Source: Luzula sylvatica (Eukaryota; Streptophyta; Magnoliopsida; Poales; Juncaceae). Taken from it: DNA of 64,000 bases. Under the pieces are notes generated by a model. That model did no database searches and was not told the DNA's origin. It was given only the letters and a program-made list of their open reading frames with translations. Location: contig OX326959.1 in assembly GCA_946800325.1 (NCBI GenBank), positions 54,267,276 through 54,331,275 on the forward strand, in the 5' to 3' direction. Every line of letters starts with the position of its first letter. The first letter of the stretch is position 1. The position numbers and the translations under genes are program-made. Below are positions 48,088 to 60,664 of this stretch, piece by piece.

Positions 48088-51000
48088 TAAAATATGGAAT
48101 TTGTCCTTGTAAAACTAGGGGGAATTTCAGGTATGTCCTTCCAAAAGTTAAAAATATCGAATTTGTCCTTGTAAAAATCATAATATCCAATTTGTCCCTC
48201 TAAAACTTAGTTTGTTTCAAATTGATCTAATCTTAACAGATCTGTTAGACTTGACAGAAAACTAGTATAATGACTAATTTACCCTTAAACCCCATTAAGC
48301 TCTCTCCATGACGAACCCCAACAATCTCCATCTAATTTCAGAGCCATGGCGAAGAACCACCTCCGATCCGAGCTCCATCACAAGATCCACCTCCAAGCTC
48401 CATTTAATTTATCCCTCCAAGTTGGATCATGAAATCCACCTCCATGACCAAGCTTCTGAACCATGACGAAGGTCTATTAAACATTGACGAAACTTAGAAC
48501 AAGATCTGACGAAGCGAAGCTCATGGCAAACAAGAGGCAAAGCTCTTCCATAGCTAAGCTCATGTCGAACAGGAGGCGAAGCTCGTGGTGGGGAGGAGGC
48601 GAAGATCTTCTAAACAAGACCTGAACACACTCTATTCCACGACGAAGGATTTGGACAAATCAAACCAGGTTTACTTACTCTGAATTGAACATATTGAATC
48701 TTTGATACTGACTGAATTTAGTTTGATTCGACTTTATTAAGCTTAATTCAAGTTTAGTTACTCCGAATTTAAGTCAGTTAGACTTAATTATGATGGATTT
48801 AACTTCAACAAGACTTACTTAAATTTAATTACAATCAATTGTGTTCAATCATGTCCAATTAGATTTAATTGAGAGCATTTAGAAAAGCAAGAGTGTATAG
48901 TTACGGCTTTAAATATGCTTGAGAGTTGAGTCAATTGCAAACCTAATCTTTGAATGTACTTACTCCTAATTAGAAATTATAATTTTCATTGTTTATTACT
49001 AAAATCCGAAACTCAATTCATAAGCTGACTCAGAAATTGAAAATTTTCATTTTAGGCACAATGTAAAAAAAAAATTGTTTTTTTTTTGTTTTTCCTATTC
49101 GATGCTAAGATGGCAAAGGATTAGGACACCCTAGCACGAACATCAAAGAAAAGTGTATCGTTAATTGGTTTAAGGTACTTTCATTTATTTTCATGTTTGT
49201 GCTAATATTACTTCATTGGATGTCACAACATTATCGCTTTTCTAGTTCGCAAATTAGAGTTTTCAATTTGGTGTTGAAATGCAGGTTGTGCTTTTGAAGG
49301 AATACATGGAAGCACAAAGAAACAAGTTGATGTTATTTTATTGGTTTAGCAATGTATTCATTTAGAATTGTAATTGTTGCGATTAGTATTATGATTGTGT
49401 AATGGTTATGTACTAATTGTGATTATTTTGGTTATTTGATTCTTGATTGTGATTTATGTAATTGTTATGGTTGTAATTTTGGATATATTGATTCGCACTA
49501 ATGGATTTATGTGTTGTGAATGTGTAAAATTTCAAGTTTTTTAATATTTGAGATCTTTTGTTCTGCTTAATCGAAACAATTGGTTTTTAATGCTAACGTT
49601 TGTCCTACTAGTCTGAAATTGTTTACATTTACATAGGTGGTTGTCAAATTTTCATGTCCAAAAAACTTTATAAATTAGAACAATTTCTAACATTTTACTT
49701 TAACTACACAAAAGATGTACCAACACATCTCTAGCATTTACTATAATCCCACAAAAATTTATACGTTAAAATAACTAATGCAATTTACAGTTTGGTATTC
49801 GACAAGTTGCCATTTGAACTTTCAATTTGAAGATTTTGATGAAATTCTTCCGAATCTCAATCTTTCCTTACGTCACGAAGTCCAGAGTGCCTATTCGATA
49901 CAAAAAAGGGAATTAAACAAATCAAACATTGCATATTAAGGTAAGTTTTTAGAGATGTTCGCTTTCAAACCCTAAAATTAGTATTCAAATTTGTAATTAA
50001 CCCCTAAAACATTGGTTTAAACTCTAAAACTATAATCCATAATTTGCAAAGTCTAAATTACCATATTAGTCAATTAGTAGTAGTATACAACTCGCACATG
50101 TCAAGTAGCAGTACTAGTACGACCATTCCAGTCAAAACAAGAGAGGACATAAGATTTACTTGTACAACCTTGCAAATGATAGATGTGGTGAATTAACTGG
50201 TAGATATTTAGTGTCCTTTGAGAGAAGAGGCACGGATACTATTTCATAACTGCTAGCAGTGTCAATTTACGATTTCTTAGTGGGTCCAGTCAAAATCGAG
50301 CCGCGATCAAGCCACAGACTATGTCGAGCAGTGGGTCCAGTCAAAATCGAGCAACATCATCAGTGGGTCTTGGCAAAGACCTAGTTTCCTGGCAAAATCG
50401 AGCATAAATGAAGCCGTGTTCTAGCAAAATCCAGCAGAAATGGAGTCGTTTCCTGGCAAAATCGAGCATAAATGAAGTCGTGTTCTAGCAAAATCCAGCA
50501 GAAATGGAGTCGTTTCCTGGCAAAATCGAGCATAAATGAAGTCGTGTTCTAGCAAAATCCAGCAGAAATGGAGTCGTTTCCTGGCAAAATCGAGCATAAA
50601 TGAAGTCGTGTTCTAGCAAAATCCAGCAGAAATGGAGTCGTTTCCTGGCAAAATCGAGCATAAATGAAGTCGTTTTCTAGCAAAATCCAGCATTGAGTCG
50701 TTTCCTGGCAACTGCGTCGTCGCCCCTTGTTGGGCGTCTTTTGTAGCATGAATCGACATCGCGTCCATTCCTAGGCTACGCTCCATCTCTAGTCGGCGGA
50801 GTCCTTGGGTTCCCGATACTCCAGTCGTAGGATTATGTAGCTCCAGTCAGCGAACGAGTCTTCTCCTTGCCTTCGTAGCAATAACTGATGGAGAGGTGAC
50901 GAAAGAGGAGGAGGAGTTCATCAATTTAGCGGAGGAGGCCTCATGCTTTGATTCGTCAAGCTTCCTTCTCCCTCCTCTCATGGACAGGAGCAGACATTCT

Positions 51001-51316
51001 TCGTTTTTGTTATCAAGGTTTAAGAACACTGCTGCTTTTTGTTAGTAGGAGCAAGGGCATTTTTGTCATATTAAATTTTATTTAGTGACTTAGCCTGAGT
51101 TAGAGACTGAAATTATATTTGGTTGGATGATTAGTTCACGATTTGGATAAATCTGATAAAGTATTAGTTTTAGAAGGATAATTTTGATAAATTTTAATTA
51201 TGTAAAGATAAATTTGATAGATTATTTGGTTTTGAAAGGACATATTTGATATTTACAATTTCACAGGGACAAATTTGATATTTTATCTTTTAGGAGGGAC
51301 ATACAAGAAATTATCC
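48088..51316. mobile_element. 3.2-kb TIR element specific to unit B
   Basis: The left end has repeated AATTTGTCCTTGTAAAA and GGTATGTCCTTCCAAAAG phrases; the right end has the inverted forms (CAGGGACAAATTTGATA, TAGGAGGGACATACAAGAAA). Homology with unit A stops at its left edge and resumes at its right edge. The interior includes CT-poor coding-like DNA at 48290-48660, a 64-bp minisatellite and no transposase. Probably Mutator-like and nonautonomous, which is an inference from the long degenerate ends. Confidence 0.6.
50388..50710. repeat. 64-bp minisatellite, five copies
   Basis: The unit runs from CCTGGCAAAATCGAGCATAA to GGAGTCGTTT with an exact 64-base period (AGCATAAATG at 50401, 50465, 50529, 50593 and 50657). 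The last copy is shortened. Earlier fragments of the same words lie at 50285-50385. The minus-strand open frame across it is a repeat artefact. Confidence 0.9.
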
Positions 51317-51873
51317 CAATAAACTATCATGTGATCAAATGTTAAAAAACATATGCATCTTAAGCTTGTTTCGTTTGTTTACTATACAATAACGGGGCCA
51401 TGTTTTATTATCAGACTTGAACATGGGCAGCTCGATAACAACACGTTGTTTTTTTTCTCTCCCTTTCTTGAAACTTCAAAATTTGCACAATTTATAATTC
51501 TTAGAAAAGTTTATTGAGATCTTAGGATTTGTTTCTGTTAGAAAAATTATTGTGGGATTCGAATTTTGAGGATAGTTATCAAAGAGTATAAAGAAATTAA
51601 TGAGAAGTAAGCAACACGGAGATAGAGAATGAAATGGTCAAAAACGGCATTGATAACACATAACTAAAATATAAGAATGAGATTGTTTTCAAGCACCTTG
51701 TTTATGACTTCTTACTTTTGAATTACAAGAAATATGTTATATTTATATTTATATTTCACTATAGAGTAATTTTATACAACACTCTCTCATTGCATGATTC
51801 GCTGTAAGATGTTGATATGATGTTAGATATGCATCAATGTCATAAAATTAGTCCAGTTAATTTCAATCCAGAA

Positions 51874-52055
51874 CAGTGTTTTCAATAGCGGCGCTATAAC
51901 GGATTTTATGAGGTAAACGATGCATCGCTTCTGAATTTAGCTATGTAGCGTTTTGTTTCGCTGCAACGCTATAGCGGACTGCGATAGCATGAAGCGTTCA
52001 AATATAGCGGCCGTAGCGGTGCTATAGCGTGATGATGATGATGATGATTATTATG

Positions 52056-52105
<50 letters not shown>

Positions 52106-52181
52106 GTTAAAACTAATAATAACAATACTGATAATAAAAATAATAATAGAATAATGAAGTAATAATAATAGTAATAGTACA

Positions 52182-52222
<41 letters not shown>

Positions 52223-52341
52223 TCATAATAATCATTATTATCATTACACAATAATAATAATTGTTATTAAATAACAATAATAATAAATAATAATAATAAT
52301 TATTATTGTGATTATTATTATTGGTATTAAAGAATAATAAC

Positions 52342-52380
<39 letters not shown>

Positions 52381-52433
52381 TATTCTTATTATACAATTAT
52401 AATTATTGTTATTAAATAATAATAATAATAACA

Positions 52434-52471
<38 letters not shown>

Positions 52472-52584
52472 TATTATTATTATTATTGTTATTATTATTA
52501 TTATAGGAAGAATAAGATCAACAACAACTATTATTAGCATTATTATAATTACAATAATATAATAACAAAATAAAAATAAAAGTA

Positions 52585-52654
<70 letters not shown>

Positions 52655-52906
52655 TTTTTCTTAGAGATGAATTTCTAATTTATGTTAGTTTGTGAGGTTG
52701 ATATAAATAAACATTCGATATATATTCATAATATTGGGCAACTAAATTATATTTATGTGCATATTGTAGTATTATAAAAATAATAATTTTAATCAAACTC
52801 CGCTGCGATGGTGAAGCGGCGCTATGTCACCCGCTAACCGCTAACGCTAACCGCTAAATTAAACGTCAAAAACGCTGCGTGCCGCTACACGCTATTTAAA
52901 ACATTG
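51874..52906. mobile_element. hAT-type nonautonomous element with AAT microsatellite core
   Basis: Ends are CAGTGTTTTCAATAGCGG and, inverted, CAATGTTTTAAATAGCG. Flanking 8-mers are ATCCAGAA (51866-51873) and ATCCAAAC (52907-52914), while unit A has a single ATCCAGAC at 31422. The subterminal parts are rich in GCGCTATAGCG-type words; the middle is a very long AAT/ATT repeat. No transposase. Confidence 0.87.
52029..52652. repeat. About 620-bp interrupted (AAT/ATT)n microsatellite
   Basis: Alternating runs of ATT and AAT repeats in both orientations, with a short GAT run at the left. Several blocks are inverted relative to each other, so the tract can fold. The length is likely unstable. Confidence 0.9.
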
Positions 52907-53099
52907 ATCCAAACACAACAACTCATCATGCTGCAGGGAATCATGCAATGAGAGGATGTTGTTTAGAATTACCGTTAATTATACATCTTCTCTCACACAC
53001 ATAACCTTTCACACTAATATTTATTCATATAATCTTAGTCACATAGTAATTATCTATTACATAATTAAAATACATAAATAAAAAAATTAATTTTAATAC

Positions 53100-53580
53100 T
53101 TCTCCTTAATGTGTTTTCTCGTTCTCAACATATGCATTAAAAATATCTTCAACATTGTTTTGTTCTTCATCGTAATTTGCTTGCACATCGATTTTAAATC
53201 GGCAAATTTTTTTTGTAGATGATTGAATATCTTGCAATAGTAGAATTGATGCTTCTCTTTGAACTAACAATCTTTATCGAAATGAAAATATCTTTTGCAA
53301 AATTTACATGGTATTTTATTTGTTATATTAATTTTTAATTGAAACGCGTTTTCAATAGATTGTTCGATAATTATATTTAACTTTTGCTCGTGTCTTTGTA
53401 AAGAACTATTAAATCATGCACACTAAGGGCCGAGAGATCTTTTGTTTCTTCAATAATTGAGACTGTGTTATCATATTTTGACAATAGGCTAATTAGAATT
53501 TTTTCACAAACCAATTTATCGGTTAGTTTTTCGCTACAACTTTTAGTTTGATTTACCAACTTCATTATAATAGAGAATAA
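53100..53580 (-). pseudogene. Degenerate Copia gag fragment, copy B
   Basis: The minus strand encodes KLVNQTKSCSEKLTDKLVCE and then a KILISLLSKYDNTVSIIEET segment, the UBN2 gag region of Copia elements, in one open stretch at 53377-53565. The knuckle region and the remainder are broken. It is the same relic as 31620-32110. Confidence 0.78.
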
Positions 53581-54576
53581 TCTGATTTTACTTCATTTTT
53601 AAATTTTGAAGTTCTACCTTAAGTGTTAAGAGTTTTATAATTCACAATTTTTCGATTTTTTGAAATTTTTTTGTAAAATTTTCATGCCTCTTTTGAATTT
53701 TTTCCCCAATGATTCTTCGAAATAGTTTATCCGATATTGTTTATTGTATAAAAAATAGGACTTTTGTATTTTCTTTTTATTCTCTTTCAAACCGTCTTTT
53801 TCGAAGTTTTTTCTTTATTTTTTCCTTCTTAGTTGTGTCTAAATTATTTTCGAACTCCGCTTCTCTTATTTTTCATAGATCTTGTGAGATCAAAATAGTT
53901 CTCATTCTAATACTCCAATAATCATAATTTTCTCAATCGAAAATAAGTTGTGAAGTTTGTGAAAGCCCAAATCAAATACACTTCCTTGTGTTGTCACGGT
54001 GATCTCCTTTCTAACTTCTACAAAACTCGATAACCTCGTTCTGATTCTAATTTGTTGGGTTTTAAGATTTGTAATTATTATAGAAAAATTACTGTTGGAA
54101 TTCAGATTTTGGAGATAGTTATCAAAGAGGATAAAGAAATTAAAGAGAAGTGAGGAACACAGACAGAGACAGAGAACGAAATGGTCAAACACGGAAAAGT
54201 CTTCTGACTTTTCTAATAAATGATACACGTCCAAAAGGTATTCACGAAAATAAATGGATATAGAAATAAGGATGAGATTGTTTTTAACTCATTATTGTTT
54301 AATTTATTTATTATTTTGGATAAATTTGCTAATTACAAGTTACATTTATAGTTATTTATGCATCTTCTCAGACGTATATATACAGAATATTTCACGCTAA
54401 TACTTAAATATATTCTTAGTCACACATTAATTATTTATTACTTAAATTAAAACATATAAATTAAAAAAATATTAATTTTAATAAAGTTGACTTTAGACCC
54501 TTGAAATTGACAAAGATCACAACTGAAGAAAATCAGGAGATAGTCTGAAAGAAGAAGAAGAAGACTTAAAAGAGAG
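53581..54576. other. AT-rich DNA upstream of reductase 1, unit B
   Basis: Counterpart of 32111-33094 with small indels. It contains the presumed promoter and purine-rich leader of reductase 1. No gene is recognised. Confidence 0.45.
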
Positions 54577-55950
54577 ATGTCTAGCTTAGGGGATGGCAAG
54601 TGCGTCTGTGTCACAGGTGGAAGCGGTTTCATCGGCTCATGGGTCGTCAAACTCCTTCTCGAAAATGGGTTCACCGTTCACGCCACCGTCTTGGATCTTA
54701 GTATGCCTCTCTCTTCACGTATCTGGTCATGAACACAAAACACTATCATTTGACATCTTATTCTTTTTGCAGAAAATGAAAACGAGACCAAACACCTGCA
54801 AGAAATGGACGGCGCAGATTCACGTCTCAAGCTTTTTCAAATGGATCTACTGGACCGAGTTTCTGTACTAGAGCCGATCAGAGGAACCATTGGTGTCTTC
54901 CACTTAGCTTCTCCATTATGGGCCGATAAAGATCCCGAGGCAATCAATCACTCTCATTTTATCTTCATCCTTTTTTGGCAAATTAATTGATCACATAATT
55001 TTACTTATTATAATTAAGTTTAATATATACAATACAGAACTTGTTGGTGAAGCCAGCGGTAGAAGGGACACTAAACGTCCTTCGAGCTTCAAAAGAATGT
55101 GGCGTCAAGCGTGTCGTGCTGACATCATCAACCTCTGCTGTCGCACCCCGTCCTGATTGGCCAACAGACAAAGTAATAGACGAGGAATGCTGGGCCGATG
55201 TTGACACCTTAAAAAAACTCAAGGTATATACAAATAACTTATCCTAAATCTAATATATGAGAAGATAAATTTGGTATATTTTTGATTTTTTTTTTTTTTA
55301 TTTAGTTGTGGTACCCTGTATCAAAGACTTTGGCCGAGAAGGCTGCATGGGAATTTGCAGAAACTGAAGGGTTCGATTTGGTCACGATTTGTCCCGGTTT
55401 AGTGTTGGGGCCGCTACTACAACCTATGACACGTGGCAGTGTCGAACTTTTCATCTACGTCCTCAAAGGTTCACTTTTTCATCGCATACCACCGCGCCAT
55501 ATTTCACTCACTTACCAACCTTAACTATCAGGTATGCAGGTGCACATGGAGAATCTATACATAGGTTGCGTGGACGTGAGAGATGTCGCTCAAGCAATGA
55601 TGCTTCTCCATGAGAACCCATTGGCAAAGGGGCGCCATTTATGTTTAGAAGCAATCGCTCGTTATTCTGATCTCGTCAACAAGATCAGAGAGCTCTATCC
55701 TGAATATCAAACTAATAAGTACAAAATAAATTCTACTGCTTTATAAATGTTTAATCGGAGTTGATTTTGATTTATCGAAATTGATGCTTATTTGTTGTTG
55801 CGAGATAGAGTTGAAGAGGAGAAGCAAGAATGGTTGGTGAGAGCCGCGAACCCCTCCAAGAAGTTGATGGATTTGGGACTTGAATTTTCGCCATTGGAGG
55901 CGATCATGAAGGATACTGTGGATTGTTTGAAGAGCAAAGGTTGCATTTAA
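54577..55950 (+). CDS. DFR/CCR-like NAD(P)H-dependent reductase 1, unit B (6 exons)
   Basis: Exons 54577-54700, 54773-54939, 55038-55223, 55306-55468, 55532-55718 and 55809-55950 have the same lengths as in unit A and give 322 residues. TGGSGFIG and the catalytic Ser/Tyr/Lys set (TSSTS, WYPVSK) are kept. About eleven residues differ from the unit A protein, including S4L, I164V and LFLCV to LFIYV. The GC donor of intron 2 is conserved, and here the downstream GT alternative is absent altogether. Substrate unknown. Confidence 0.9.
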
Positions 55951-56248
55951 GGATTCATTCGTGTTTGCGAATTTTTTTTTTTTAATAATTGATGATAATA
56001 CATTGTCGTGAATAACTGTTTGAATTATTAATAATTGATGATAATACAATGTTGTGAAAATAATTGTTTGAATGTTCCATCTTTTTTTTTCTCTCTCCAA
56101 GTAGAAATCCTACTGTGACCTATTGGTATGTAGTAGATAATTATGGGCCTGACAATTTGGGCCTTGAAATTTGAGATAAAGAAGATCAATGTCTATTCTT
56201 TTGAAATGATCCACATCCAAGGATAAGAGACAAGAAGAAAAGTAAATA

Positions 56249-57553
56249 ATGGCGACCAACGTAAGGAGCCAGGAGGTGTGCGTGACAGGTGGAAGTGGGT
56301 TCATCGGGTCATGGCTGGTCCGCTTCCTCCTCGACCGTGGGTATACCGTTCATGCTACTGTCAAGAACCTCAGTATGATTGTCGTTTGTTAAAAAGCCTC
56401 TGTTAAGCTCTCCAAATTCATTTTGTAGCTGAATTTTTACTTTCTCTCTCCTTTTTCTTAGAGGATGAAAATGAAACAAAGCATTTAATAGCCATGGATG
56501 GCTCCATCACATCACGTCTCCATCTGTTTCAGATCGATCTCCTCGACTTGAATTCTATCATAACTGCAATTACAGGAACAATTGGTGTTTTTCACCTTGC
56601 TTCGCCGAATATTCTCGACTCCGAAGATCCTCAGGTACACGAGTACATCGCCTTCGGTGTACTTGATAATGTCTGTTAACTATTCTAGTTTTCTGAAATT
56701 GAGAAAATTGCAGAACGAGCTTTTGGAACCTGCCATTAAGGGAACGCTCAACGTGCTCCGCGCAGCGAAGGATTGCGGAGTTAAGCGTGTCATGCTGACT
56801 TCATCAACCGCCACGATGACTCCGCCAAGCTCTAGCTGGCCTTCATATGCATTCATAACAGAGGATTGCTGGGCTGATCCTGAAACCCTTAAAAAACTCA
56901 AGTTGTGGTATCCATTATCCAAATTTCTTGCCGAGAAAGAAGCTTGGGAGTTCACGAAGAGAGAAGATTTGGAAATGGTGGTGATAAATCCAGGGATGGT
57001 TTTGGGGCCCGTTATCCCGCCTGCAATCGGTGAAAGTGTCAGAATATTACTCAATGTTCTTCAAGGTAATTCTTTGACTTTAATCCTGCAAATCCTTAAA
57101 TTTGGTAAATACCCTTGCAAAAACTTAATTGTAACAAATATTACAGGCAAGCAAGTGGATTTGGACCATCTTTATATAGGTTGTGTGGATGTAAGAGATG
57201 TGGTGAATGGAATGATATTGATCTACGAAAATACGCAGGCAGAAGGACGACATATCTGTGAGGAGTCACTCGTTCGTTGGGTTGATTTTGTAGAAAAGGT
57301 GGCAGAGCTCTGCCCTGAATTTCCCGTTCAAAGGTAAAATAAAATAAAGTTTACACAAATTTATGTTCTTTTTATGGTCTGACTTTGGTTAAATTGTGTT
57401 CGAAATGATAGAGTTTTGGAGGATAAACAAAATTGGGTGGTGAGAACTGAGAAACCGTCGAAAAAGTTGATCGATTTGGGACTTGAGTTTACTCCCTTTG
57501 GGAAAACTATAAAGGACACAATCGAGAGCTTAAGGAGCAGAGCGTTAGTTTAA
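56249..57553 (+). CDS. DFR/CCR-like NAD(P)H-dependent reductase 2, unit B (5 exons)
   Basis: Exons 56249-56372, 56462-56634, 56714-57065, 57147-57333 and 57412-57553 give 325 residues, with exon lengths identical to unit [13 protein letters not shown] and WYPLSK are intact. Changes from unit A include residues near the N-terminus (TDVRGQA to TNVRSQE) and VANG to VVNG. It lacks the intron before LWYP, as does its unit A twin. The 3' flank matches unit A up to the duplication edge at 57671. Confidence 0.9.
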
Positions 57554-57670
57554 GAACTATAATCTGTTATCTTATGGTAAATGTGTATTACGTCCTCTCC
57601 ATTCCACTTGTATAAAGTTTGCTACTAAATTAGGAGAGTTGTTGTATTTGGTAAAGGAAAATGTTGGACA

Positions 57671-57890
57671 TACTCGCACCTCTCTGCCAAGATCCTTGAT
57701 GACGTGAATATGATTTTACACTTTAAAAATTAACCTTTTAATTCATGGTTTAACATCTTAATTGAATGTTCAATCATAAATTCAGATAATCAAATCATAA
57801 ATTAAAATGTTAAATCATGTATTTATGTGTTAATTTTTAAGGTGTTAATCCATATCTACGTCATCAAGTCTTTTGGATAAGAGTACCAGA
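57671..57890. mobile_element. Small foldback MITE at the unit B boundary
   Basis: Inverted arms share TACTC at the tips and CTTGATGACGTGAATATG or its near match inward (right arm: CATATCTACGTCATCAAG), with an AT-rich centre. Its left edge coincides with the point where homology between units A and B stops. A target duplication was not fixed. Confidence 0.55.
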
Positions 57891-58253
57891 GGATGTACAT
57901 CACTACTCATTTGTAAATAGGCGCAATTTCATGTGTACTCGTACCATTGAAATTCTCAAAATATTATGTGTACCTTTGCAAAATGAAAATATCATCCCTA
58001 CTCCTACGGAACTTGGAAAATATGAGAGAAATTATGCTCGTTCTTTAAATTCACCCAAGATTCTTTGATGTGGTGCTAACACGAGTAATTAGTAATCCAA
58101 TTAACATGTAGCCTATAATTAACATATTAATTGATAAATTTAAATGTTAATTATGTATTATATGTTAATGAATTGTTGATTAATCATGTCGGGCTCACAT
58201 GGAGTTCTGTTGAACTCGGGGGCAATATTAAATGACCTCAAAATACTAAACAT
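57891..58253. other. AT-rich spacer
   Basis: No gene or clear repeat; AT-rich with ATTAACATATTAATT-like words. Confidence 0.4.
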
Positions 58254-58261
58254 TAGTAATA

Positions 58262-58739
58262 GGGTGGTGCTAGCACAAGAGCTAATATGACTTAGTTAAG
58301 AACAATTTAAAAAAATTTCTAACAAATGACCGTTATACCCCTATATATGATGATTGTTATCTATTATACTCATTTATTATTGTTATTATCTTCCACCAAT
58401 CAAGCAAAAATATCTTTCTTAATATTACGAAAAATCAAATATAACAAATATAAAAACATAAATAAGTCAAATTATTCATAATTTTTTTTTATTATTGATG
58501 TCAGTGATCTTAAATCTTCTTCCGAAAAAAGACTATTTAATCTTCGAATTTGTAAAAAGCGTCGTCATATTATTATTATTATTTCATGATGAGACATGTT
58601 ACTTGATATTTCTCAATTAATAAACTAATTGAGAAATGTAATAAATATCAAGCATCATTAATAGGGACATAATTGTCATTTGGTAAAAAAAAAAATCGCT
58701 ATTTATTAAGCAATGTTAGCTCTTGCAATAGCGTCACCC
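58262..58739. mobile_element. 478-bp MITE with 8-bp target duplication
   Basis: Ends GGGTGGTGCTAGCACAAGAG and, inverted, GGGTGACGCTATTGCAAGAG. Flanking TAGTAATA is at 58254-58261 and 58740-58747. The interior is AT-rich and non-coding. The superfamily (hAT or Mutator-like) is uncertain. Confidence 0.82.
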
Positions 58740-59143
58740 TAGTAATATCATGTATACATCTCAACTTTTCTATATATTTCGGAAGTGTTAAGAAAAGAAA
58801 ATACCATTGCGTTGTTATATATTTTTCTCCAATAATAATTGAAAATAAAGATTAAGAAGACATTTTTCCAATAATTATAATTGAAATTTTGTTGATATTT
58901 CTTATGTTTTGTAAGGGTACTCACCATATATTGTATTTTGGAGGGGTGTTGCTGATATTTTGATGTATTTTAGGGGTATTTATGATATTTTACTTTCTGG
59001 GCTTTGGGCCTTCTTTACTTGCAAATAAGTACAAATCAAAAGACAAAGTAAAAGTCCAAAAAGTAAATCAAAGAACCTTATTAAAGAAGCAAAGCACAAA
59101 ACCAGTCTATCTCTCCTCTTGATTCTTTTCTTTCTCCATTTTC

Positions 59144-60506
59144 ATGGCTTCTCCAAGTCCTTCAACTACTCCACTTCTCAGAGTCATTTTAGCACTCACT
59201 CTTCTCTGTTTCATCCCTTCTCCCGCTTCGTCGACTGCGAAAGTCTCTGTTTCTCTCTACTACGAAACTCTCTGTCCATATTGCTCAGACTTTATAGTTA
59301 ACAATCTAGCCAAGATATTTCAAAATGGATTGATCTCAATCACTGATCTTAATCTCGTTCCTTACGGTAATGCGAGAGTAACTACCGATGGGTCCATTAT
59401 GTGTCAGGTATTAATACAAATTTTTAGTATGCATTATTTTGAATTATATACATAGATGAAAAGAAAAAGTATTATATATGAATTGAACAGTTAATTAATA
59501 TGTTTCAAGTACCAAAATCTATTAATGCAATTATTCCATAGGCATTGGTTTTCGTTCTTTGGTTAAATGACCTGTGGCCTGTAGATGGTTTAAATTTTGA
59601 TCATTTATATACATTTTTTTTGCAGATTTTGATATAAATGAGTGCAAATATAAATTAATCATATTTAATTACTTATATAATTTGTTTCGAGTTTCCCGAA
59701 CTACTGATTGTGTCTGAATAATTGTATTATACCAATACTCTCACTCAAAAATATCTCGTAATTATATTTTCTATTTTATAGCACGGTACAGGAGAGTGTA
59801 TCCTTAACGTCATCGAGGCTTGTGCAATGAAAGTGTGGCCCGACACGGTAATATGTCCTTTAACTTTTTCAAATTTTGATTCGAAATATCTAAATTGGTC
59901 TCAAATCATAATATTCGTTTTTTCATTAAGCAGCAACAAAACTTCCCTTTCATTCAATGTATCGAGAATTTAGTTCTGACTCAACAAGAAAATAATTGGC
60001 AATCGTGCTTTCAAGTAACCGGCCTGAGTCCGCAACCGATTGTAGATTGCTACAATAGCGGTCTAGGCATGCAAGTGAGTTCATTCTTTTTTTCACTTTA
60101 CAAAATACTATGAAATTAAGAATCACAAGAATAAAAATAAAGATTCTTTGTAATTTTGAATGTTTTCTAGCTCGAGGAACAATACGCAGACAAAACCAAC
60201 TCTCTTCAACCGCCTCATGAATTCGTTCCTTGGTTGATCGTCAATGGGAACCCACTTCATGGAGTAACTTCTTTAATTTCCTTTTAAAAAATGTTTGTAA
60301 TTTGCAAATTTTGATAATTTTTCCGTCTAATTTTGTTGTGTCTTTTTTTGCAGGATTACATGAATTTTGAAGATTATATCTGCAAAGCCTATGATGGTAC
60401 TGATCTTCCTGATGTTTGTAAAGGGGAAAAATTAATTACCACTCAAGAAACAGATGCTAATAATGAAGATCTAAAGGCGTGTCTGGCTAGTGAAATTCTA
60501 AGCTGA
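59144..60506 (+). CDS. GILT-like thiol reductase (gamma-interferon-inducible lysosomal thiol reductase family)
   Basis: Exons 59144-59407, 59782-59847, 59934-60074, 60171-60263 and 60354-60506 join to 238 residues. There is a signal peptide of about 31 residues. The CPYC redox centre is at 44-47 (YYETLCPYCSDF). The family signature CQHGxxECxxNxxxxC is complete at 87-102. These enzymes reduce protein disulfides in acidic or secretory compartments; in plants they are poorly characterised, with vacuolar or apoplastic roles likely. Exon 3 has a tandem AAG-CAG acceptor, so a form with one extra Gln is possible. It lies just outside the duplicated block and is single-copy here. Confidence 0.94.
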
Positions 60507-60664
60507 TTTGGTAGATTCAAAATTACATTCGGCGAACTTGATTGTTTTTGTTCTTATTTTCTCCAGATCGGTTTTCTATTCTAGTTTAAACTGCTTTTTC
60601 AGTATGGTGCTTGCAATTTTAGTTCTTGATGAATCGTACTATGCCTCCCGCATTCATCATAACA

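Larger units (their letters stand above)
36430..57671. repeat. Tandem segmental duplication, unit B
   Basis: Same gene order and strand as unit A (17561-36178). It is longer because of extra insertions: a Helitron at 38686, a LINE at 40198, a MITE at 45714, a Helitron at 46338, a 3.2-kb TIR element at 48088 and a hAT element at 51874. It lacks ZIP exon 1. Its right end coincides with the start of a small foldback MITE. Confidence 0.9.

Noticed and set aside
50281..50710. Possible CRISPR-like array (regular repeats)
   Set aside because: Repeats are contiguous with no unique spacers, and the DNA is plant nuclear; it is a minisatellite.
50549..50749. Minus-strand frame with repeated ARFCQETTPFLLDFARTRLH-like segments
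   Set aside because: A translation of the 64-bp minisatellite; no start context and no homolog expected.
52113..52343. Asn/Ile/Tyr-rich minus-strand frame
   Set aside because: AAT microsatellite translation.
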